The notes beneath the pieces were generated by a model that was given only the letters and a program-made list of their open reading frames with translations, searched no databases and was not told the DNA's origin. The position numbers were made by a program, and so were the translations under genes. A DNA stretch of 64,000 nucleotides, taken from NCBI RefSeq assembly GCF_042651485.1, contig NZ_JBHSDH010000012.1, positions 124,001-188,000 of the forward strand. Direction: 5' to 3'. Source of the stretch: Sphingorhabdus_B arenilitoris (GTDB taxonomy: Bacteria > Pseudomonadota > Alphaproteobacteria > Sphingomonadales > Sphingomonadaceae). Shown piece by piece: positions 57,532 to 64,000 of the stretch. How positions within the stretch are numbered: the stretch's first letter is position 1; each line of letters begins with the position of its first letter.

Positions 57532-58932
57532 TTAATCTTTAGCGAACGGGTTGCTGCGGGCGCGCAAATTGATGCGCACGGGCACCGCGCCAAAATCAAG
57601 ATCACGGCGAATGCCGTTCAGCAGATAGCGGGTATAGCTGTCGGGCAACTGGTCTACCCTTGTGCCGAAAATTACAAAAGCCGGGGGGCGGTTGTTGGCC
57701 TGCGTCATGTAACGCAATTTGATCCTTTTGCCGCCGGGCGCAGGTGGGGGGTTGGCGGCAATTGCCGCTTCGAACCAACGGTTCAGCACGCCGGTCGATA
57801 CCCGCCTTGTCCATGCCTCGCGCGCATCGAACGCAGCGGAGATCATCTGATCCAGCCCCTTGCCCGTGAAAGCCGATACCGCGATCATCGGGACGCCTTT
57901 TAGCTGAGACAAGCCGTCATTCAATGCCGCGCGTATCCCCTGAAAAAGCGCGCTGCCATTTTCCGCTACATCCCATTTGTTGATTGCGATGATCAGAGCC
58001 CGGCCTTCCTTAATCACATGGTCAGCGATTTTCAGATCCTGCGCCTCCAACCCCTTGGTTGCATCCAGCAGCAAGACGACCACCTCGGCAAAATCAATCG
58101 CATGGCGGGCGTCGGCAACCGATAGCTTCTCTAGCTTATCCTGGACTTTGGCGCGTTTTCGCATGCCCGCTGTATCAATCAAGCGTACGCGCCTCTCGGT
58201 CATGGGCTCGGCCACATTGCCCTCTTCATCGGGCTCTGGCATTTTGGGATCGGGATCGCGCCATATCCAATCAACGGCGATGCTGTCACGGGTAATTCCC
58301 GCCTCCGGCCCAGTGATCAAGCGGTTTTCACCAAGCAGCTTGTTAATCAGCGTGGATTTGCCTGCGTTCGGCCGTCCAACAATCGCCAATTTCAATATGG
58401 CATCGGGAGCATCAATATCTGCCGGTTCAAATTTGCCGCCATCGATATGGGGCAATAATGCTTGGAACAGGTCAGCCATGCCTTCGCCATGTTCGCCGCT
58501 GATCGCAATTGGTTCACCAAAACCAAGCGCATAGCTCTCCATAATGCCGTCATTGGCCTGCTTGCCCTCTGCCTTGTTAACCACTAGGACAACCGGCGTG
58601 GCGCTGCTGCGCAGCCACCGGGCTATTTCCTCATCAAGCGGATTGACGCCTGCTCGGCCATCAATCAGGAAGAGTGCTACTTGCGCCTCTGCCACCGCGC
58701 GTTCGGTTTGCATGCGCATCCGCCCGGGAAGGCTCTGGGGATCCTCATCCTCATAGCCTGCGGTATCTATCACCTTAAATTCCAGATCATACAGGCGGCC
58801 TTCGCCCTCGCGCCGGTCACGCGTCACGCCGGGCATGTCATCGACAAGCGCCAGTTTTTTGCCCACCAAGCGGTTGAACAAAGTCGATTTGCCTACATTG
58901 GGCCGACCGATAATGGCTACCGTCGGCAGCAT
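57532..58932 (-). CDS. der: Ribosome-assembly GTPase Der (EngA)
   Basis: 466 residues with tandem GTPase domains, unique to Der. G1 motifs are GRPNVGKST at 8-16 and GRPNAGKST near 190; G3 motifs are DTAGYE and DTAGMR; G4 motifs are NKAEG (a variant of NKxD) and NKWD. The C-terminal KH-like domain (~365-450) contains KLRYMTQANNRPPAFVIFG. Der assists 50S assembly. It is last in the conserved yfgM-bamB-der order, with bamB ending about 30 bp upstream. Confidence 0.96.
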   Translation of the reverse strand: MLPTVAIIGRPNVGKSTLFNRLVGKKLALVDDMPGVTRDRREGEGRLYDLEFKVIDTAGYEDEDPQSLPGRMRMQTERAVAEAQVALFLIDGRAGVNPLDEEIARWLRSSATPVVLVVNKAEGKQANDGIMESYALGFGEPIAISGEHGEGMADLFQALLPHIDGGKFEPADIDAPDAILKLAIVGRPNAGKSTLINKLLGENRLITGPEAGITRDSIAVDWIWRDPDPKMPEPDEEGNVAEPMTERRVRLIDTAGMRKRAKVQDKLEKLSVADARHAIDFAEVVVLLLDATKGLEAQDLKIADHVIKEGRALIIAINKWDVAENGSALFQGIRAALNDGLSQLKGVPMIAVSAFTGKGLDQMISAAFDAREAWTRRVSTGVLNRWFEAAIAANPPPAPGGKRIKLRYMTQANNRPPAFVIFGTRVDQLPDSYTRYLLNGIRRDLDFGAVPVRINLRARSNPFAKD

Positions 58933-58962
58933 GGCATTACACTTTCTTTAGCTATCGTGCCG

Positions 58963-60297
58963 TTACCGGAACGCTGAAATCGTTCCGCTATCGTCAAGAA
59001 TATATAAGGTTTCATTGGCGACCACCGGTGAAACAGAAACCGCGTCCTTCAATTCAAACACTTGATTTGCCGCGCCTTCATCGGTTGCGACTGACCAGAC
59101 CTGACCGAGCGAATTGGCAACGATCAGTCGCCCTCCCGCCAATACTGGGCCGCGCCATGTGATCGGATTCTTCTTTTTTTCTTCGTTGCGATAACGGGGC
59201 AATTGGGACAGCCAGCGTATCTTGCCGCTCGCCCGCTGAATGCATAGCAATTTGGCATCGCTGGTCAGAGCAAAAACCCATTCCCCAGAAACGACAGGGG
59301 TGGTGATGCCGGCGATGTTGATTTCCCAAATACGCTGTCCGGTGACCAGTTGATAGGACGCCATCCGACCGCCTTCGCCAAGGGCAAAGACACGCCCCCG
59401 GTCGATCACAGGATCAGCATCAATATCGGTCAAGGTCGAAACCGACGTCGACATAGCCGTGCGGGAAAGCGAATCGCTCCACAGGCCGCGACCATTTTCG
59501 TACCGATAAGCAGCGAGCTCTCCGGTAGAATAGCCAGCAATCACGGTCCCTTGGGCCGCAGCGGGAGCGGCAACGCCAAAAATGCCGGACACGCCAACCG
59601 GACCCGATTCATTCCATTCATTCTGGCCATCGGTCGCGCGTAGGGCGTAAATCTGGTTATCCTGCGTCATGACATAGACATTGCCATTGGAGATGGTAGG
59701 CGCACCGCGCAGCGGGCCTGCGGGCCGCTTTTTCCAGACGATCTCGCCGTTGTCTGCCTTTATCGCGGTGACATCGCCGATACCGTTAGTGGCATAGACA
59801 AATTCACCTTCTGCGCTCACACCGCCGCCAAAGGCAGATGGGCGGCCATCTTTGGTCACTTCAATTTCCGTGGACCAAGCTTTAGCGCCGGTGGCAGCGT
59901 CAAAAGCAGAAACTTTGCCGTCGGTATCGACGGCGTAAAGGCGTCCGTTTAAAATCACCGGTGAAGCGCCAAGGCGGGCACGATTGGATGCACCCACGAC
60001 CGAAGCGGTCCAAGCCCGGCTCAGCCCTTGACCAAGCGCGACATGACCGGGCGATTTGGCCGAATTTCCGCTGGGCTGTGCCCAGCTTGCATTGGGCGCG
60101 GCGGGCGGCAATATCACTGAAATTCCGGCTAAATCTGGATCGGCTTTCGTATCAACCGTTGTGCCCAATATATCGATACGATTACCGATCGTCGGTGTTG
60201 TTTTTTTGTCCCCGCCGCCAAATAAACCGCCGCCGGCACAACCGCCGAGCAGTGACAGGGCCGATATTGTGATCAGAAATTTTGATGCAATTTTCAC
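58963..60297 (-). CDS. bamB: Outer-membrane assembly factor BamB (lipoprotein)
   Basis: 444 residues. Lipobox LGGC (Cys20) follows the signal. Eight beta-propeller blades of the PQQ-like type follow: AVDTDGKVSAFDAATGAKAW, YATNGIGDVTAIKADNGEIVW and so on. BamB scaffolds the BAM complex that inserts beta-barrels into the outer membrane, which would include the FapF-like and TolC-like proteins in this window. The start is GTG, one base past the yfgM stop, so they are coupled. The N-terminal linker is longer than in E. coli BamB. Confidence 0.92.
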   Translation of the reverse strand: MKIASKFLITISALSLLGGCAGGGLFGGGDKKTTPTIGNRIDILGTTVDTKADPDLAGISVILPPAAPNASWAQPSGNSAKSPGHVALGQGLSRAWTASVVGASNRARLGASPVILNGRLYAVDTDGKVSAFDAATGAKAWSTEIEVTKDGRPSAFGGGVSAEGEFVYATNGIGDVTAIKADNGEIVWKKRPAGPLRGAPTISNGNVYVMTQDNQIYALRATDGQNEWNESGPVGVSGIFGVAAPAAAQGTVIAGYSTGELAAYRYENGRGLWSDSLSRTAMSTSVSTLTDIDADPVIDRGRVFALGEGGRMASYQLVTGQRIWEINIAGITTPVVSGEWVFALTSDAKLLCIQRASGKIRWLSQLPRYRNEEKKKNPITWRGPVLAGGRLIVANSLGQVWSVATDEGAANQVFELKDAVSVSPVVANETLYILDDSGTISAFR

Positions 60298-61077
60298 TTA
60301 ATTTCCGCCTTTCGATGTTTCGTCTGTTTCACCTGATGGCGCTTTTTTCTTTTCATCAAGCTGAACGGCGTCAATGCCGAGCGACCCTGCCATTTCGGTT
60401 GCGCGCCCGCGCAAGCTTGATGGCAAGTCCTCCTGCTTCGCAATTTGGGCGAAAATAGGACCGGCAAGATTTTCCTTGCCCATTTTCATATAGGCTATCG
60501 CAGTCATTTCTCCAGCGCTGCCAAACCAGGGGTTCCCGGGCGTCGCCAATGGCTTTAACCGGTCGACCACTTTTTGAGGTTCCATTTTGTCAAATTCCAA
60601 CAATGTTTGACGAATTAGCGCCAAATCGCGAAACGGTTCGGGCAGGCTATCGTCAGCCGCAATTTTTGCGAAGGCGGCAATGGCTTTGCTTTTATCTTCT
60701 TTTTCAGCGTCCAGATTGGCGAGGACAATTTGCGCCATGGCGCGGTATCCCGGCTGATCGGCTTTTGCGAGCTCCGCCAATTTCGTGCGGGCTTTTTGCT
60801 CATTATCGCCTTTCAGGTCATCCATCGCGGTGACAAACTCTTCACCGACTTTACCCGCTTCTGCCTTTTGATGGTTTTGATAATATATCCATCCGCCAAA
60901 ACTGGCGAGGCCCAATAGTAGCAAGCCCAATAGCCAGCGGCCATAGCGGGTCCAGAAACTTTCCAAATCGCTCGCCCGCACGGCATCCTCTACTTCGCGA
61001 AGGAAAACTTCATCACTCGCAGCGCGCTTGTCATCAACAGGACCAACAGGACCGGGATTTTTCGGTGTTAAAGCCAA
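60298..61077 (-). CDS. YfgM-like tetratricopeptide membrane protein
   Basis: 259 residues. A cytosolic N-terminus (~1-45) is followed by one membrane helix (~48-67: WLLGLLLLGLASFGGWIYY), then a periplasmic helical domain of TPR-like repeats (~80-225). In E. coli YfgM works with PpiD at the SecYEG exit. The C-terminal ~25 residues are charged and flexible. Its stop abuts bamB, preserving the yfgM-bamB-der order known in many proteobacteria. The family match is good but divergent from E. coli. Confidence 0.83.
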   Translation of the reverse strand: MALTPKNPGPVGPVDDKRAASDEVFLREVEDAVRASDLESFWTRYGRWLLGLLLLGLASFGGWIYYQNHQKAEAGKVGEEFVTAMDDLKGDNEQKARTKLAELAKADQPGYRAMAQIVLANLDAEKEDKSKAIAAFAKIAADDSLPEPFRDLALIRQTLLEFDKMEPQKVVDRLKPLATPGNPWFGSAGEMTAIAYMKMGKENLAGPIFAQIAKQEDLPSSLRGRATEMAGSLGIDAVQLDEKKKAPSGETDETSKGGN

Positions 61078-61207
61078 CAGGGCCTCCTAAATTCAAAATA
61101 TCAGCGCTTCCTTAGCCGCACCTGCGGCCCGATACCAGCCCTGTTATCGGATGGCGGCTTTGGGGCGCTCGGCGGCTCTTAATGGCCGCAATTTGTGACC
61201 TGCTGGA

Positions 61208-62092
61208 TCAGCCTTCGACGGGCTGATATAATTGATCGGGACCGGGGAAACTGCGGTCACGCACACCATCGGCATATTGTTTGACGGCGTCCTCAACTGA
61301 TGCAGCCATATCGCCAAATTTCTTGACGAATTTCGGTGTCCGATCAAACAGGCCCAGCATATCTTCGGTGACCAGAACTTGCCCGTCGCACTGCGCCGAT
61401 GCACCAATGCCAATAGTGGGGCAGGTCACTTTTTGGGTGATTTCTATGGCGATGGGTTCCAAGACCCCTTCAATCACCATGGCGAAAGCACCTGCATCGG
61501 CCACGGCAACGGCATCTTCGACGATAGACTGCGCCTCTTCTGCGCTTTTGCCGCGCACGCCGTAGCCGCCCAAAATATTCACTGCTTGAGGCGTCAGGCC
61601 AATATGCGCCATCACCGGAATGCCGCGGTTCGTCAAAAATTCGATCGTGGGTGCAAGAATTTTGCCGCCCTCAAGCTTTACCGCCGCTGCGCCAGTTTCT
61701 TTCAATAGATGTGCCGCGCTTTCAAATGCCTGCTGCGGTGATGCTTCGTAACTGCCAAAGGGCATATCGACGACAACGGCGGCATGGTAGGAGCCCCGCA
61801 CCACCGCCGCGCCGTGCGCCGCCATCATATCCATCGTCACAGCGACCGTATGCGGCAAGCCGTAAATCACCTGTCCGAGCGAATCGCCCACCAGCAGCAT
61901 ATCGCAATGCGGATCGAGCAATTGCGCCATGCGCACCGTATAGGCGGTCAGCATGACCAACGGTTCGGCAGTGACGCCGCCGGCTTTACGCTGCCTGATG
62001 CGCGGAACCGTCAGCCTTTTCATCGGTGACGGCGTCGGGTTTGCCCGGCTGGTGGATTTATCGAAAGTGAGCGTTTTTGAAGTCGTAGACAT
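61208..62092 (-). CDS. panB: 3-methyl-2-oxobutanoate hydroxymethyltransferase
   Basis: 294 residues. It makes ketopantoate from alpha-ketoisovalerate and 5,10-methylene-THF, the first step of pantothenate synthesis. LLVGDSLGQVIYGLPHT binds the Mg and substrate, VKLEGG is near 138, and the catalytic Glu is in AMVIEGVLEPIA. PVMAHIGLTPQ and IGIGASAQCDGQVLV are further family lines. An N-terminal extension of ~25 residues is present, ahead of VPRIRQRK. The gene is monocistronic; panC is not in the window. The gap to yfgM (130 bp) shows only short dyads. Confidence 0.96.
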   Translation of the reverse strand: MSTTSKTLTFDKSTSRANPTPSPMKRLTVPRIRQRKAGGVTAEPLVMLTAYTVRMAQLLDPHCDMLLVGDSLGQVIYGLPHTVAVTMDMMAAHGAAVVRGSYHAAVVVDMPFGSYEASPQQAFESAAHLLKETGAAAVKLEGGKILAPTIEFLTNRGIPVMAHIGLTPQAVNILGGYGVRGKSAEEAQSIVEDAVAVADAGAFAMVIEGVLEPIAIEITQKVTCPTIGIGASAQCDGQVLVTEDMLGLFDRTPKFVKKFGDMAASVEDAVKQYADGVRDRSFPGPDQLYQPVEG

Positions 62093-62156
62093 GGCGCGCT
62101 GCTTAGCGCGGAAAAGCGAAACGCAAAAGCGGGAAGCAGTGATTTGTTCGTATGAC

Positions 62157-62184
62157 TTGACTCAATGTTAAAAATATATAACAT
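62157..62184 (+). promoter_or_regulatory. Promoter of the membrane protein-XRE operon
   Basis: TTGACT (62157-62162) and TAACAT (62179-62184) are separated by 16 bp. The inverted repeat AATGTTA-N8-TAACATT (62164-62185) covers the spacer and -10, a layout expected of an autorepressor site. Confidence 0.55.
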
Positions 62185-62217
62185 TAAGTTCGAATCAAAT
62201 TACAGAAAAGGTGAAAT

Positions 62218-62640
62218 ATGTCATTCCGCGAAAAAATTCATTGGGTTGCTTTCGTCGGCCTGCTGTTGGGCTTTGGTTGGTATTTTCTATCCTATCCGTG
62301 GGACATTGCGGGAAGCCGCGCCGGAATGATGACGTCGGTGTGGATGCTTATTCCTGTCACCATCATATTCTTGGTCCCCATGATCCTAGGCACGGCCTAT
62401 TTCGCTATCCGATATCCCAAAGAGGCCAATTTGAAAGAGGATGAGCGTGAGAAAATCATCCACTTGAAAGGCACGCACGCGGCCTATTACCCGCTGGTGC
62501 TGGGCGTGTGGGCGAATATCTTCGCAATGATAAATGGTGCAGTCTATGGGTGGAGCGTGAATATTTTGATGGCGACTTTGGTATTGTCAGAATTGGTCCG
62601 TGTGGGGGCGCAGCTGTATTTCTATCGGCGGGGATATTGA
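62218..62640 (+). CDS. Four-helix membrane protein linked to an XRE regulator
   Basis: 140 residues with four predicted membrane helices (~8-27, ~43-63, ~85-108, ~113-132) and a charged loop KEANLKEDEREKIIHLKGTH. It resembles the DUF2178-type membrane proteins that are often encoded just before a small XRE regulator, from memory. AAAGGTG lies 6 bases upstream of ATG. The next gene starts four bases after its stop. Function unknown; a pairing with the regulator is likely because of the tight operon and shared operator. Confidence 0.75.
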   Translation: MSFREKIHWVAFVGLLLGFGWYFLSYPWDIAGSRAGMMTSVWMLIPVTIIFLVPMILGTAYFAIRYPKEANLKEDEREKIIHLKGTHAAYYPLVLGVWANIFAMINGAVYGWSVNILMATLVLSELVRVGAQLYFYRRGY

Positions 62641-62644
62641 AATA

Positions 62645-62860
62645 ATGGCCCAGCTTCCTTTTGATAATCAGATAAAGTTGCTGCGTTTCATGGCGGATGA
62701 GATGACGCAGGGCGATTTGGGGGACCGCGTGGGCGTCACTCGGCAAACCATCGCCGCCATTGAACAGGGTAAATATTCGCCGAGTTTGGAAGTCGCCTTT
62801 CGGATCGCCCGGGTATTTGGCAAGCCGCTCGAAGATGTATTTCATTGGCAAGAAGATTAG
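62645..62860 (+). CDS. Small XRE-family (HTH_3) regulator
   Basis: 71 residues, a single helix-turn-helix of the YozG-like type: MTQGDLGDRVGVTRQTIAAI is the recognition region, followed by GKYSPSLEVAFRIARVFGKP and LEDVFHW. It probably binds the inverted repeat at the promoter of its own operon. The frame is open upstream, but ATG 62645 is four bases after the previous stop and matches the family length. The MFS transporter gene follows after 40 bases. Confidence 0.88.
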   Translation: MAQLPFDNQIKLLRFMADEMTQGDLGDRVGVTRQTIAAIEQGKYSPSLEVAFRIARVFGKPLEDVFHWQED

Positions 62861-62900
62861 CGGCTGATAATCCGGCACTTTCAATGGGGAGTGACGGGCA

Positions 62901-64000
62901 TTGGTAGCATCTGCGGCGGAGGCAAATTTACAGTCCAAGAAGAGTTTCAAATCGCTCTATTTTGTCGCTTTCGTCGTTTTTGTCGATATGTGCGGCATGG
63001 GGTTGATCGTCCCGATTATGCCCTCGTTGATCCAAGGGTTAACCGGCGAGACAATTGACAGAGCGGCGGAAATTGGCGGGCTGCTGCTGTTTGCCTTTGC
63101 CATGATGCAATTTTTATTTGCGCCGGTCATTGGCGGATTAAGTGACCGATATGGCCGCCGTCCGGTGATGCTCGTCACGCTCGCGCTGCTGGGCTTGGAT
63201 TATATCTTGATGGCGTTAGCGCCAACGCTGGCGTGGTTATTTGTGGGCCGAATTATTTCCGGGATCATGGGGGCAACATGGGCTGCGGCCAATAGCTGCG
63301 TTGCCGATGTGATAAAATCCGAAGAACGCGGAAAGGCTTTTGGCCTGATGGGCGCTGCTGGTGCCGCGGGCTTTGTCATGGGGCCTGCCATTGGCGGTAT
63401 ATTGGGCCATTTTGGCGACCGTGCGCCTTTTTGGGCGGCGGCAGCTTTGGCTCTATCTGGGGCAGTCGCAGGCTATTTCCTTTTGGATGAGACATTGGAC
63501 CATAGCAAAAGGCGTGCATTCAACCTGAAACGCGCCAATCCGCTGGGCAATATAATGCAGATGATGAAATCGCCCCTCGTCATCGGGTTTCTGGGGGTGA
63601 TTTTCATGATGCAATTGGCGGTGCAGGTGCAGCTCACCGTTTGGTCCTATTATACTATTTTGAAATTCAACTGGTCGCCGCTCACCATTGGATTGTCGGT
63701 CGCGTTATTCGGCACGCTGGTTGCGCTGGTGCAAGGTGTGCTGACAGGAAAGGTGATTGCCCGGTTTGGTGAAGTGAAAACAGGTTTGTTCGGATTAACC
63801 TGCGCGATCCCGGCTTATCTGATCTTCGCATTTGCAACCGATGGCTGGATGATGTTTGCCGCCATGTTCATCGGCGTGGGGGCCAATATGGCTTTTCCGG
63901 GTATGCAGGCGATGATGACTCGGACGATTGCGGAGGATTCGCAGGGCGAGCTTCAGGGCGCTATTGCCAGCATCGTCGGCATCACGTCAATAATCGGGCC
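62901..64000 (+). CDS. TetA-like MFS drug transporter, 3' end outside window
   Basis: 366 codons are present and the frame runs off the end. About ten of twelve membrane helices are visible. MFS motif A is GGLSDRYGRRPVM after helix 2, and the antiporter-like helix 5 region has GFVMGPAIGGILG. DMCGMGLIVPIMP in helix 1 is typical of the TetA/TCR group of drug:H+ antiporters. The start is TTG at 62901, nine bases after GGGGAG, since an in-frame TGA lies just upstream. Substrate is unknown; TetA-type members of environmental bacteria need not confer resistance. Confidence 0.85.
   Translation, partial: MVASAAEANLQSKKSFKSLYFVAFVVFVDMCGMGLIVPIMPSLIQGLTGETIDRAAEIGGLLLFAFAMMQFLFAPVIGGLSDRYGRRPVMLVTLALLGLDYILMALAPTLAWLFVGRIISGIMGATWAAANSCVADVIKSEERGKAFGLMGAAGAAGFVMGPAIGGILGHFGDRAPFWAAAALALSGAVAGYFLLDETLDHSKRRAFNLKRANPLGNIMQMMKSPLVIGFLGVIFMMQLAVQVQLTVWSYYTILKFNWSPLTIGLSVALFGTLVALVQGVLTGKVIARFGEVKTGLFGLTCAIPAYLIFAFATDGWMMFAAMFIGVGANMAFPGMQAMMTRTIAEDSQGELQGAIASIVGITSIIG

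Noticed and set aside
1..64000. CRISPR arrays, insertion sequences, prophage or integrase genes
   Set aside because: I saw no regularly spaced repeats, transposases, integrases or phage structural genes on either strand.

Overview
The window looks like a chromosomal stretch of an alphaproteobacterium of the order Sphingomonadales (Sphingopyxis/Sphingorhabdus-like). This rests on protein character and gene order: serC-serA-hisZ-purA, yfgM-bamB-der, a 180-kDa NAD-glutamate dehydrogenase, prephenate dehydratase next to a membrane-anchored cytochrome c, and a small conserved basic protein. Genus is inference. I see no rRNA, prophage, insertion sequence or CRISPR array. One tRNA (Thr, GGT) is present.

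Layout. 1-7.8 kb: end of a HAD phosphatase, a Cys/Met-metabolism PLP enzyme, an SLC13 carrier overlapping pgeF, an SDR epimerase, a DMT exporter overlapping a threonine aldolase, tRNA-Thr and an AraC regulator. 7.8-17.3 kb: pyrD, gamma-glutamyltransferase, acyl-CoA ligase, a LacI regulator, and an HscC-type Hsp70 with a J-domain partner. 17.5-24.8 kb: tlyA, a lipoprotein, a 620-bp region with two small-gene candidates, prfA-hisS, an M61 peptidase, ppa and a small lipoprotein. 24.8-31.6 kb: sppA, pheA, two cytochromes c, a LOG protein, an extensin-like protein, and a Fur-box-associated ferric-reductase-like membrane protein with a PepSY protein. 31.6-44.2 kb: serC (with a probable serC RNA leader), serA, hisZ, purA, an L,D-transpeptidase, a GltP-type carrier, NAD-GDH and a small membrane protein. 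44.2-49.3 kb: a TolC/HlyD/ABC exporter (DevBCA-like) divergent from its TetR-type regulator. 49.4-55.1 kb: the most interesting locus, described below. 55.1-64 kb: an SLC13-RCK carrier, an Hpt protein, der-bamB-yfgM, panB, a membrane protein with an XRE regulator, and a truncated TetA-like MFS gene.

The 49.4-55.1 kb locus resembles the functional-amyloid (Fap) secretion system of Pseudomonas. A minus-strand operon encodes an Asn/Gln/Ala-rich secreted protein, a second small secreted protein, a stand-alone C39 peptidase and a FapE-position secreted protein. It converges on a plus-strand gene for an outer-membrane beta-barrel with an N-terminal coiled coil (FapF-like), preceded by a Crp/Fnr regulator. 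The order is B/C-C-D-E with F inverted. Two of the secreted proteins carry both a Sec signal peptide and a double-glycine (LRGG) leader-like motif, which I infer to be the substrate site of the adjacent C39 peptidase. A Crp/Fnr-type dyad lies upstream of the operon. Homology to Fap is inferred from architecture and order, not from an alignment.
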